From the NCBI GenBank assembly GCA_037074705.1, contig JAYJMR010000034.1, positions 124,001-188,000 on the forward strand: 64,000 nt of DNA, written 5' to 3'. The stretch's first letter is position 1. Each line of letters begins with the position of its first letter. This stretch comes from Zhengitettix transpicula (lineage: Eukaryota; Arthropoda; Insecta; Orthoptera; Tetrigidae). The position numbers and the translations under genes are program-made. Below are positions 24,158 to 36,258 of the stretch, one piece after another. The notes under the pieces were generated by a model. It searched no databases, was not told the origin of the DNA, and was given only the letters and a program-made list of their open reading frames with translations.

Positions 24158-27100
24158 GAGCTTTTTAGCCACATCATACGAATACTTTTTAAGAAGATGG
24201 CTCTACTTCTATTTTCGATAAAGAAAAATATTTCGAACAGTTTTATACGTATCAGAATTCTGATTTCATAACAAATTTAAACAGTTTCGCTACATTAGGA
24301 CGATTATTTTGAGACAATTTAAAATATTTTTCAACGTCTAACTGATGAATAACAAAAATATTTACCGTATTGTTCCGTGTAAATTTATGTGATTCAAAAT
24401 ATATCGATATCTTATACACTGTTAAAATATCTAACAGATATCTCGATAATACAGTACAGATTCTGCATATAAATTGTGATTCGGCTATTTGTAACCTCTA
24501 TTCTTGGAGTATCGTCATAATTACGAATTACATCGCAAAACAGTAGAGATATATAAAAAAAACGTACTTGTTTTTATTCAAAATTACATTTGAAACGAAC
24601 ATTCCGAGCTTTTTAGCCACATCATACGATTACTTTTGAAGAAAAATTGCTCTACTTCTATTTCCGAAAAAGAAAAATATTTCGAAAAGTTTTATACGTA
24701 TCAGAATTCTGATTTCATAACAAATTTAAACAGTTTCGCTACATTAGGACGATTTTTTTGAGACAATTTAAAATAGATTTCAACGTCTAACTGATGAATA
24801 ACAAAAATATTTACCGTATTGTTCCGTGTAAATTTATGTGATTCAAAAAATATCGATATCTTGTACACTGTTAAAATATCTAACAGATATCTCGATAATA
24901 CAGTACAGATTCTGCATATAAATTGTGATTCAGCTATTTGTAACCTCTATTCTTGGAGTATCGTCATTATTACGCATTACATCGCAAATCAGTAGAGATA
25001 TATAAAAAAACATACTTTATTTTATTCAAAATTACATTTGAAACGAACATTCCGAGCTTTTTATCCACATCATACGAATACTTTTTAAGAAAATGGCTCT
25101 ACTTCTATTTCCGATAAAGAAAAATATTTCGAAAAGTTTTATACGTATCAGAATTCTGATTTCACAACAAATTTAAACAGTTTCGCTACAATAGGACGAT
25201 TCTTTTGAGACAATTTAAAATATTTTTCAACGTCTATCTGATGAATAACAAAAATATTTACCGTATTGTTCCGTGGAAATTTATGTGATTCTAAATATAT
25301 CGATATTTTGTACACTGTTAAAATATCTAACAGATATCTCGCTAATACAGTACAGATTCTGCATATACATTGTGATTCGGCTATTTGTAACCTCTAGGCT
25401 TAGAGTATCGTCATAATTACGCTTTACATCGCAAAACTGTAGAGATATCTAAAAAAAACATACTTTATTTTATTCAAAATTACATTTGAACCGAACATTC
25501 CGAGCTTTTTAGCCACATCATACGAATACTTTTTAAGAAGATGGCTCTACTTCTATTTTCGATAAAGGAAAATATTTCGAACAGTTTTATACGTATCAGA
25601 ATTCTGATTTCATAACAAATTTAAACAGTTTCGCTACATTAGGACGATTATTTTGAGACAATTTAAAATAATTTTCAACGTCTAACTGATGAATAACAAA
25701 AATATTTACCGTATTGTTCCGTGTAAATTTATGTGATTCAAAATATATCGATATCTTATACACTGTTAAAATATCTAACAGATATCTCGATAATACAGTA
25801 CAGATTCTGCATATAAATTGTGATTCAGCTATTTGTAACCTCTATTCTTGGAGTATCGTCATTATTACGCATTACATCGCAAATCAGTAGAGATATATAA
25901 AAAAACATACTTTATTTTATTCAAAATTACATTTGAAACGAACATTCCGAGCTTTTTAGCCACATCATACAAATACTTTTTAAGAAAATGGCTCTACTTC
26001 TAATCCTGAAAAAGAGAAATATTTCGAAAAGTTTTATTCGTATTAGACTTCTGATTTCATAAAAAATTTACGCATTTCCATTCCATTAAGACGAAGTTAT
26101 TGTGAAAACTTTAAATATTTTTGAACTTCTTACGGATCAATAACAAAATTATTTAGCGTATTGTTCTGTGTAAATTCATGTGATTATATATATATTGACA
26201 TCTTGTACACTGTTAACATATCTAACAGATATCTCGCTAATAAAGTACAGATTCTGCATATACATTGCGATTCGGCTATTTGTAACCTCTAGGCTTAGAG
26301 TATCGTCATAATTACGCTTTACATCGCAAAACTGTAGAGATATCTAAAAAAAACATACTTTATTTTATTCAAAATTACATTTGAAACGAACATTCCGAGC
26401 TTTAAATCCACATCATACGAATACTTTTTAAGAAAATGGCTCTACTTCTATTTCCGATAAAGAAAAATATTACGAAAAGTTTTATACGTATCAGAATTCT
26501 GATTTCACAACAAATTTAAACAGTTTCGCTACAATAGGACGATTCTTTTGAGACAATTTAAAATATTTTTCAACGTCTATCTGATGAATAACAAAAATAT
26601 TTACCGTATTGTTCCGTGGAAATTTATGTGATTCTAAATATATCGATATTTTGTACACTGTTAAAATATCTAACAGATATCTCGCTAATACAGTACAGAT
26701 TCTGCATATACATTGTGATTCGGCTATTTGTAACCTCTATTCTTTGAGTATCGTCAGAATTACGCATTACATCGCAAAACAGGAGAGATATATAAAAAAA
26801 ACATACTTTATTTTATTCAAAATTACATTTGAAACGAACATTCCGAGCTTTTTAGCCACATCATACAAATACTTTTTAAGAAAATGGCTCTACTTCTAAT
26901 CCTGAAAAAGAGAAATATTTCGAAAAGTTTTATTCGTATTAGACTTCTGATTTCATAAAAAATTTACGCATTTCCATTCCATTAAGACGAAGTTATTGTG
27001 AAAACTTTAAATATTTTTTGAACTTCTTACGGATCAATAACAAAATTATTTAGCGTATTGTTCTGTGTAAATTCATGTGATTATATATATATTGACATCT

Positions 27101-28191
27101 TGTACACTGTTAACATATCTAACAGATATCTCGCTAATAAAGTACAGATTCTGCATATACATTGCGATTCGGCTATTTGTAACCTCTAGTCTTAGAGTAT
27201 CGTCATAATTACGCTTTACATCGCAAAACTGTAGAGATATCTAAAAAAAACATACTTTATTTTATTCAAAATTACATTTGAACCGAACATTCCGAGCTTT
27301 TTAGCCACATCATACGATTACTTTTGAAGAAAAATTGCTCTATTTCTATTTCCGATAAAGAAAAATATTTCGAAAAGTTTTATACGTATCAGAATTCTGA
27401 TTTCATAACAAATTTAAACAGTTTCGCTACATTAGGACGATTTTTTTGAGACAATTTAAAATAGATTTCAACGTCTAAATGATGAATAACAAAAATATTT
27501 ACCGTATTGTTCCGTGTAAATTTATGTGATTCAAAAAATATCGATATCTTGTACACTGTTAAAATATCTAACAGATATCTCGATAATACAGTACAGATTC
27601 TGCATATAAATTGTGATTCGGCTATTTGTAACCTCTATTCTTGGAGTATCGTCATTATTACGCATTACATCGCAAATCAGTAGAGATATATAAAAAAAAC
27701 ATACTTTATTTTATTCAAAATTTTATTTGAAACGAACATTCCGAGCTTTTTAGCCACATCATACAAATACTTTTTAAGAAAATGGCTCTACTTCTAATCC
27801 TGAAAAAGAGAAATATTTCGAAAAGTTTTATTCGTATTAGACTTCTGATTTCATAAAAAATTTACGCATTTCCATTCCATTAAGACGAAGTTATTGTGAA
27901 AACTTTAAATATTTTTTGAACTTCGTACGGATCAATAACAAAATTATTTAGCGTATTGTTCTGTGTAAATTCATGTGATTATATATATATTGACATCTTG
28001 TACACTGTTAACATATCTAACAGATATCTCGCTAATAAAGTACAGATTCTGCATATACATTGCGATTCGGCTATTTGTAACCTCTAGGCTTAGAGTATCG
28101 TCATAATTACGCTTTACATCGCAAAACTGTAGAGATATCTAAAAAAAACATACTTTATTTTATTCAAAATTACATTTGAAACGAACATTCC
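24158..28191 (+). repeat. Nine-monomer HOR copy 1 (4,034 bp)
   Basis: Order: 24158 B, 24606 C, 25054 D>A hybrid, 25502 B with AAAGGAAAAT (B*), 25949 A, 26397 D with CTTTAAATCC and ATTACGAAAAG (D*), 26845 A, 27294 C, 27743 A. Rare variants such as AACGTACTTGTTTTTATTC (24,562) recur exactly one HOR later (28,595). Confidence 0.9.
26845..27293 (+). repeat. Representative A-type monomer (449 bp)
   Basis: Diagnostics in order: CATACAAATAC, AATCCTGAAAAAGAG, TATTAGACTTCTGATTTC, TTTCCATTCCATTAAGACG, CTTACGGATCAATAAC, TATTTAGCGTATTGTTCTG, TATATATATTGACATC, CTCGCTAATAAAGTACAG and CTGTAGAGATATC. A derives from class 1. It lacks the 14 bp palindrome (ATTAGACTTCTGAT here) and the ATATCGATAT site of the other types, and in the right third it usually alternates with them. 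Confidence 0.9.
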
Positions 28192-28284
28192 GAGCTTTTT
28201 AGCCACATCATACGAATACTTTTTAAGAAGATGGCTCTACTTCTATTTTCGATAAAGAAAAATATTTCGAACAGTTTTATACGT

Positions 28285-28298
28285 ATCAGAATTCTGAT
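28285..28298. repeat. 14 bp perfect palindrome, once per B, C and D monomer
   Basis: ATCAGAATTCTGAT equals its own reverse complement and contains an EcoRI-type GAATTC core. It recurs at the same place in nearly every B, C and D monomer. In A monomers two arm bases and the core differ (ATTAGACTTCTGAT), so the symmetry is lost. A chance 14 bp palindrome is expected in only about 3% of random 448 bp units. It could bind a dimeric protein or extrude a small hairpin; neither is shown. Confidence 0.8.
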
Positions 28299-28434
28299 TT
28301 CATAACAAATTTAAACAGTTTCGCTACATTAGGACGATTATTTTGAGACAATTTAAAATAATTTTCAACGTCTAACTGATGAATAACAAAAATATTTACC
28401 GTATTGTTCCGTGTAAATTTATGTGATTCAAAAT

Positions 28435-28444
28435 ATATCGATAT
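28435..28444. repeat. 10 bp palindrome ATATCGATAT, once per B, C and D monomer
   Basis: The site lies about 150 bp after the 14 bp palindrome and is kept in all three class 2 subtypes and many older monomers. A monomers read TATATATATTGACATC instead. A few B>C copies (57,551; 60,688; 63,828) shorten it to AAATCGATAT. Confidence 0.75.
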
Positions 28445-28460
28445 CTTATACACTGTTAAA

Positions 28461-28475
28461 ATATCTAACAGATAT
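28461..28475. repeat. Short dyad ATATCT-AAC-AGATAT, in all subtypes
   Basis: Six-base arms face each other across a three-base loop. Unlike the other two palindromes it is also intact in A monomers, and the older zone mostly keeps a five-base-arm version (TATCTAACAGATA). A stem this short and A+T rich is weak as a structure, but its retention in all types is noted. Confidence 0.65.
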
Positions 28476-28639
28476 CTCGATAATACAGTACAGATTCTGC
28501 ATATAAATTGTGATTCGGCTATTTGTAACCTCTATTCTTGGAGTATCGTCATAATTACGAATTACATCGCAAAACAGTAGAGATATATAAAAAAAACGTA
28601 CTTGTTTTTATTCAAAATTACATTTGAAACGAACATTCC

Positions 28640-29087
28640 GAGCTTTTTAGCCACATCATACGATTACTTTTGAAGAAAAATTGCTCTACTTCTATTTCCG
28701 ATAAAGAAAAATATTTCGAAAAGTTTTATACGTATCAGAATTCTGATTTCATAACAAATTTAAACAGTTTCGCTACATTAGGACGATTTTTTTGAGACAA
28801 TTTAAAATAGATTTCAACGTCTAACTGATGAATAACAAAAATATTTACCGTATTGTTCCGTGTAAATTTATGTGATTCAAAAAATATCGATATCTTGTAC
28901 ACTGTTAAAATATCTAACAGATATCTCGATAATACAGTACAGATTCTGCATATAAATTGTGATTCGGCTATTTGTAACCTCTATTCTTGGAGTATCGTCA
29001 TTATTACGCATTACATCGCAAATCAGTAGAGATATATAAAAAAACATACTTTATTTTATTCAAAATTACATTTGAAACGAACATTCC
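28640..29087 (+). repeat. Representative C-type monomer (448 bp)
   Basis: Diagnostics: CGATTACTTTTGAAGAAAAA, GGACGATTTTTTTGAG, AAAATAGATTTCAACG, TTCAAAAAATATCGATATC, CTTGTACACTG, CATTATTACGCATTAC and CAAATCAGTAGAG. Full C monomers disappear after 54,622, but C-type tails persist in the B>C hybrids to the right end. Confidence 0.9.
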
Positions 29088-31330
29088 GAGCTTTTTATCC
29101 ACATCATACGAATACTTTTTAAGAAAATGGCTCTACTTCTATTTCCGATAAAGAAAAATATTTCGAAAAGTTTTATACGTATCAGAATTCTGATTTCACA
29201 ACAAATTTAAACAGTTTCGCTACAATAGGACGATTCTTTTGAGACAATTTAAAATATTTTTCAACGTCTATCTGATGAATAACAAAAATATTTACCGTAT
29301 TGTTCCGTGGAAATTTATGTGATTCTAAATATATCGATATTTTGTACACTGTTAAAATATCTAACAGATATCTCGCTAATACAGTACAGATTCTGCATAT
29401 ACATTGTGATTCGGCTATTTGTAACCTCTAGGCTTAGAGTATCGTCATAATTACGCTTTACATCGCAAAACTGTAGAGATATCTAAAAAAAACATACTTT
29501 ATTTTATTCAAAATTACATTTGAACCGAACATTCCGAGCTTTTTAGCCACATCATACGAATACTTTTTAAGAAGATGGCTCTACTTCTATTTTCGATAAA
29601 GGAAAATATTTCGAACAGTTTTATACGTATCAGAATTCTGATTTCATAACAAATTTAAACAGTTTCCCTACATTAGGACGATTATTTTGAGACAATTTAA
29701 AATAATTTTCAACGTCTAACTGATGAATAACAAAAATATTTACCGTATTGTTCCGTGTAAATTTATGTGATTCAAAATATATCGATATCTTATACACTGT
29801 TAAAATATCTAACAGATATCTCGATAATACAGTACAGATTCTGCATATAAATTGTGATTCGGCTATTTGTAACCTCTATTCTTGGAGTATCGTCATAATT
29901 ACGAATTACATCGCAAAACAGTAGAGATATATAAAAAAAACATACTTTATTTTATTCAAAATTACATTTGAAACGAACATTCCGAGCTTTTTAGCCACAT
30001 CATACAAATACTTTTTAAGAAAATGGCTCTACTTCTAATCCTGAAAAAGAGAAATATTTCGAAAAGTTTTATTCGTATTAGACTTCTGATTTCATAAAAA
30101 ATTTACGCATTTCCATTCCATTAAGACGAAGTTATTGTGAAAACTTTAAATATTTTTGAACTTCTTACGGATCAATAACAAAATTATTTAGCGTATTGTT
30201 CTGTGTAAATTCATGTGATTATATATATATATTGACATCTTGTACACTGTTAACATATCTAACAGATATCTCGCTAATAAAGTACAGATTCTGCATATAC
30301 ATTGCGATTCGGCTATTTGTAACCTCTAGGCTTAGAGTATCGTCATAATTACGCTTTACATCGCAAAACTGTAGAGATATCTAAAAAAAACATACTTTAT
30401 TTTATTCAAAATTACATTTGAAACGAACATTCCGAGCTTTAAATCCACATCATACGAATACTTTTTAAGAAAATGGCTCTACTTCTATTTCCGATAAAGA
30501 AAAATATTACGAAAAGTTTTATACGTATCAGAATTCTGATTTCACAACAAATTTAAACAGTTTCGCTTCAATAGGACGATTCTTTTGAGACAATTTAAAA
30601 TATTTTTCAACGTCTATCTGATGAATAACAAAAATATTTACCGTATTGTTCCGTGGAAATTTATGTGATTCTAAATATATCGATATTTTGTACACTGTTA
30701 AAATATCTAACAGATATCTCGCTAATACAGTACAGATTCTGCATATACATTGTGATTCGGCTATTTGTAACCTCTATTCTTTGAGTATCGTCAGAATTAC
30801 GCATTACATCGCAAAACAGGAGAGATATATAAAAAAAACATACTTTATTTTATTCAAAATTACATTTGAAACGAACATTCCGAGCTTTTTAGCCACATCA
30901 TACAAATACTTTTTAAGAAAATGGCTCTACTTCTAATCCTGAAAAAGAGAAATATTTCGAAAAGTTTTATTCGTATTAGACTTCTGATTTCATAAAAAAT
31001 TTACGCATTTCCATTCCATTAAGACGAAGTTATTGTGAAAACTTTAAATATTTTTTGAACTTCTTACGGATCAATAACAAAATTATTTAGCGTATTGTTC
31101 TGTGTAAATTCATGTGATTATATATATATTGACATCTTGTACACTGTTAACATATCTAACAGATATCTCGCTAATAAAGTACAGATTCTGCATATACATT
31201 GCGATTCGGCTATTTGTAACCTCTAGGCTTAGAGTATCGTCATAATTACGCTTTACATCGCAAAACTGTAGAGATATCTAAAAAAAACATACTTTATTTT
31301 ATTCAAAATTACATTTGAAACGAACATTCC

Positions 31331-34018
31331 GAGCTTTTTAGCCACATCATACGAATACTTTTTAAGAAGATGGCTCTACTTCTATTTTCGATAAAGAAAA
31401 ATATTTCGAACAGTTTTATACGTATCAGAATTCTGATTTCATAACAAATTTAAACAGTTTCGCTACATTAGGACGATTTTTTTGAGACAATTTAAAATAG
31501 ATTTCAACGTCTAACTGATGAATAACAAAAATATTTACCGTATTGTTCCGTGTAAATTTATGTGATTCAAAAAATATCGATATCTTGTACACTGTTAAAA
31601 TATCTAACAGATATCTCGATAATACAGTACAGATTCTGCATATAAATTGTGATTCGGCTATTTGTAACCTCTATTCTTGGAGTATCGTCATTATTACGCA
31701 TTACATCGCAAATCAGTAGAGATATATAAAAAAACATACTTTATTTTATTCAAAATTACATTTGAAACGAACATTCCGAGCTTTTTATCCACATCATACG
31801 AATACTTTTTAAGAAAATGGCTCTACTTCTATTTCCGAAAAAGAAAAATATTTCGAAAAGTTTTATACGTATCAGAATTCTGATTTCACAACAAATTTAA
31901 ACAGTTTCGCTACAATAGGACGATTCTTTTGAGACAATTTAAAATAATTTTCAACGTCTAACTGATGAATAACAAAAATATTTACCGTATTGTTCCGTGT
32001 AAATTTATGTGATTCAAAATATATCGATATCTTATACACTGTTAAAATATCTAACAGATATCTCGATAATACAGTACAGATTCTGCATATAAATTGTGAT
32101 TCGGCTATTTGTAACCTCTATTCTTGGAGTATCGTCATAATTACGAATTACATCGCAAAACAGTAGAGATATATAAAAAAAACGTACTTTATTTTATTCA
32201 AAATTACATTTGAAACGAACATTCCGAGCTTTTTAGCCACATCATACGATTACTTTTGAAGAAAAATTGCTCTACTTCTATTTCCGATAAAGAAAAATAT
32301 TTCGAAAAGTTTTATACGTATCAGAATTCTGATTTCATAACAAATTTAAACAGTTTCGCTACATTAGGACGATTTTTTTGAGACAATTTAAAATAGATTT
32401 CAACGTCTAACTGATGAATAACAAAAATATTTACCGTATTGTTCCGTGTAAATTTATGTGATTCAAAATATATCGATATTTGTACACTGTTAAAATATCT
32501 AACAGATATCTCGCTAATACAGTACAGATTCTGCATATACATTGTGATTCGGCTATTTGTAACCTCTATTCTTTGAGTATCGTCAGAATTACGCATTACA
32601 TCGCAAAACAGGAGAGATATATAAAAAAAACATACTTTATTTTATTCAAAATTACATTTGAAACGAACATTCCGAGCTTTTTAGCCACATCATACAAATA
32701 CTTTTTAAGAAAATGGCTCTACTTCTAATCCTGAAAAAGAGAAATATTTCGAAAAGTTTTATTCGTATTAGACTTCTGATTTCATAAAAAATTTACGCAT
32801 TTCCATTCCATTAAGACGAAGTTATTGTGAAAACTTTAAATATTTTTTGAACTTCTTACGGATCAATAACAAAATTATTTAGCGTATTGTTCTGTGTAAA
32901 TTCATGTGATTATATATATATTGACATCTTGTACACTGTTAACATATCTAACAGATATCTCGCTAATAAAGTACAGATTCTGCATATACATTGCGATTCG
33001 GCTATTTGTAACCTCTAGGCTTAGAGTATCGTCATAATTACGCTTTACATCGCAAAACTGTAGAGATATCTAAAAAAAACATACTTTATTTTATTCAAAA
33101 TTACATTTGAAACGAACATTCCGAGCTTTAAATCCACATCATACGAATACTTTTTAAGAAAATGGCTCTACTTCTATTTCCGATAAAGAAAAATATTACG
33201 AAAAGTTTTATACGTATCAGAATTCTGATTTCACAACAAATTTAAACAGTTTCGCTTCAATAGGACGATTCTTTTGAGACAATTTAAAATATTTTTCAAC
33301 GTCTATCTGATGAATAACAAAAATATTTACCGTATTGTTCCGTGGAAATTTATGTGATTCTAAATATATCGATATTTTGTACACTGTTAAAATATCTAAC
33401 AGATATCTCGCTAATACAGTACAGATTCTGCATATACATTGTGATTCGGCTATTTGTAACCTCTATTCTTTGAGTATGTCAGAATTACGCATTACATCGC
33501 AAAACAGGAGAGATATATAAAAAAAACATACTTTATTTTATTCAAAATTACATTTGAAACGAACATTCCGAGCTTTTTAGCCACATCATACAAATACTTT
33601 TTAAGAAAATGGCTCTACTTCTAATCCTGAAAAAGAGAAATATTTCGAAAAGTTTTATTCGTATTAGACTTCTGATTTCATAAAAAATTTACGCATTTCC
33701 ATTCCATTAAGACGAAGTTATTGTGAAAACTTTAAATATTTTTTGAACTTCTTACGGATCAATAACAAAATTATTTAGCGTATTGTTCTGTGTAAATTCA
33801 TGTGATTATATATATATTGACATCTTGTACACTGTTAACATATCTAACAGATATCTCGCTAATAAAGTACAGATTCTGCATATACATTGCGATTCGGCTA
33901 TTTGTAACCTCTAGGCTTAGAGTATCGTCATAATTACGCTTTACATCGCAAAACTGTAGAGATATCTAAAAAAAACATACTTTATTTTATTCAAAATTAC
34001 ATTTGAAACGAACATTCC
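31331..34018 (+). repeat. Six-monomer HOR variant
   Basis: Order: 31331 B>C, 31778 D>B, 32226 C>D, 32674 A, 33123 D*, 33570 A. Total length is 2,688 bp. The C>D monomer reads CGATATTTGTACAC (32,474), one T short of the usual D sequence, at or near the switch point. The D*-A pair repeats the pair at 30434-31330 at an offset of about 2,689. Confidence 0.87.
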
Positions 34019-36258
34019 GAGCTTTTTAGCCACATCATACGAATACTTTTTAAGAAGATGGCTCTACTTCTATTTTCGATAAAGAAAAATATTTCGAACA
34101 GTTTTATACGTATCAGAATTCTGATTTCATAACAAATTTAAACAGTTTCGCTACATTAGGACGATTTTTTTGAGACAATTTAAAATAGATTTCAACGTCT
34201 AACTGATGAATAACAAAAATATTTACCGTATTGTTCCGTGTAAATTTATGTGATTCAAAAAATATCGATATCTTGTACACTGTTAAAATATCTAACAGAT
34301 ATCTCGATAATACAGTACAGATTCTGCATATAAATTGTGATTCGGCTATTTGTAACCTCTATTCTTGGAGTATCGTCATTATTACGCATTACATCGCAAA
34401 TCAGTAGAGATATATAAAAAAACATACTTTATTTTATTCAAAATTACATTTGAAACGAACATTCCGAGCTTTTTATCCACATCATACGAATACTTTTTAA
34501 GAAAATGGCTCTACTTCTATTTCCGATAAAGAAAAATATTTCGAAAAGTTTTATACGTATCAGAATTCTGATTTCACAACAAATTTAAACAGTTTCGCTA
34601 CAATAGGACGATTCTTTTGAGACAATTTAAAATAATTTTCAACGTCTAACTGATGAATAACAAAAATATTTACCGTATTGTTCCGTGTAAATTTATGTGA
34701 TTCAAAATATATCGATATCTTATACACTGTTAAAATATCTAACAGATATCTCGATAATACAGTACAGATTCTGCATATAAATTGTGATTCGGCTATTTGT
34801 AACCTCTATTCTTGGAGTATCGTCATAATTACGAATTACATCGCAAAACAGTAGAGATATATAAAAAAAACGTACTTTATTTTATTCAAAATTACATTTG
34901 AAACGAACATTCCGAGCTTTTTAGCCACATCATACGATTACTTTTGAAGAAAAATTGCTCTACTTCTATTTCCGATAAAGAAAAATATTTCGAAAAGTTT
35001 TATACGTATCAGAATTCTGATTTCATAACAAATTTAAACAGTTTCGCTACATTAGGACGATTTTTTTGAGACAATTTAAAATAGATTTCAACGTCTAACT
35101 GATGAATAACAAAAATATTTACCGTATTGTTCCGTGTAAATTTATGTGATTCAAAAAATATCGATATCTTGTACACTGTTAAAATATCTAACAGATATCT
35201 CGATAATACAGTACAGATTCTGCATATAAATTGTGATTCGGCTATTTGTAACCTCTATTCTTGGAGTATCGTCATTATTACGCATTACATCGCAAATCAG
35301 TAGAGATATATAAAAAAACATACTTTATTTTATTCAAAATTACATTTGAAACGAACATTCCGAGCTTTTTATCCACATCATACGAATACTTTTTAAGAAA
35401 ATGGCTCTACTTCTATTTCCGATAAAGAAAAATATTTCGAAAAGTTTTATACGTATCAGAATTCTGATTTCACAACAAATTTAAACAGTTTCGCTACAAT
35501 AGGACGATTTTTTTGAGACAATTTAAAATAGATTTCAACGTCTAACTGATGAATAACAAAAATATTTACCGTATTGTTCCGTGTAAATTTATGTGATTCA
35601 AAAAATATCGATATTTTGTACACTGTTAAAATATCTAACAGATATCTCGCTAATACAGTACAGATTCTGCATATACATTGTGATTCGGCTATTTGTAACC
35701 TCTATTCTTTGAGTATCGTCAGAATTACGCATTACATCGCAAAACAGGAGAGATATATAAAAAAAACATACTTTATTTTATTCAAAATTACATTTGAAAC
35801 GAACATTCCGAGCTTTTTAGCCACATCATACAAATACTTTTTAAGAAAATGGCTCTACTTCTAATCCTGAAAAAGAGAAATATTTCGAAAAGTTTTATTC
35901 GTATTAGACTTCTGATTTCATAAAAAATTTACGCATTTCCATTCCATTAAGACGAAGTTATTGTGAAAACTTTAAATATTTTTTGAACTTCTTACGGATC
36001 AATAACAAAATTATTTAGCGTATTGTTCTGTGTAAATTCATGTGATTATATATATATTGACATCTTGTACACTGTTAACATATCTAACAGATATCTCGCT
36101 AATAAAGTACAGATTCTGCATATACATTGCGATTCGGCTATTTGTAACCTCTAGGCTTAGAGTATCGTCATAATTACGCTTTACATCGCAAAACTGTAGA
36201 GATATCTAAAAAAAACATACTTTATTTTATTCAAAATTACATTTGAAACGAACATTCC
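34019..36258 (+). repeat. Five-monomer HOR variant (2,240 bp)
   Basis: Order: 34019 B>C, 34466 D>B, 34914 C, 35362 D>C>D mosaic, 35810 A. The mosaic starts as D (CACAACAAATTT, ACAATAGGACG), changes to C (CGATTTTTTTGAGAC, AATAGATTTCAACG, TTCAAAAAATATCG) and returns to D (CGATATTTTGTAC, CTCGCTAATACAG). Confidence 0.87.

Larger units (their letters stand above)
28192..28639 (+). repeat. Representative B-type monomer (448 bp)
   Basis: Diagnostics: AAGAAGATGGCTC, CTATTTTCGATAAAG, CGAACAGTTTTATACG, GGACGATTATTTTGAG, AAAATAATTTTCAACG, TTCAAAATATATCG, CTTATACACTG, CTCGATAATACAG, CATAATTACGAATTAC. Variant B* has AAAGGAAAAT and always follows a D>A hybrid in this window. Confidence 0.9.
28192..31330 (+). 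repeat. Nine-monomer HOR copy 2, seven monomers present
   Basis: Order: 28192 B, 28640 C, 29088 D>A, 29536 B*, 29984 A, 30434 D*, 30882 A. This repeats the first seven monomers of 24158-28191 at an offset of about 4,034 with very few changes (AGTTTCCCTACA at 29,661; one extra TA in the TATATA run at 30,220). The expected C and A are missing and a B>C monomer follows instead. Confidence 0.9.

Noticed and set aside
26609..26899. 96-codon frame repeated about twenty times across D-A boundaries (for example 20782, 22575, 30646, 44979, 62901)
   Set aside because: It starts with TTG, not ATG, and has no internal methionine. It runs from the middle of one monomer into the next, is rich in Ile, Tyr, Leu and Lys as expected of A+T-rich DNA, and matches no family I know. 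Its conservation is fully explained by DNA homogenisation.
28138..28152. A-tract after GATATCT as a polyadenylation or terminator signal
   Set aside because: The A7-A9 run occurs in every monomer and varies by a base or two. With no gene or hairpin beside it, it is simply part of the repeat and a slippage site.
28318..28334. CENP-B box-like TTCGCTACATTAGGA in class 2 monomers
   Set aside because: It matches 7 of the 9 fixed positions of the mammalian box (AGGA in place of CGGG). About one such match is expected by chance in 448 bp on both strands, and the box is not expected outside lineages with CENP-B-like proteins.
30216..30235. TATATATATATAT run as a separate microsatellite or TATA promoter
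   Set aside because: It is the normal A-monomer TATATATAT tract with one extra TA. No gene lies downstream.
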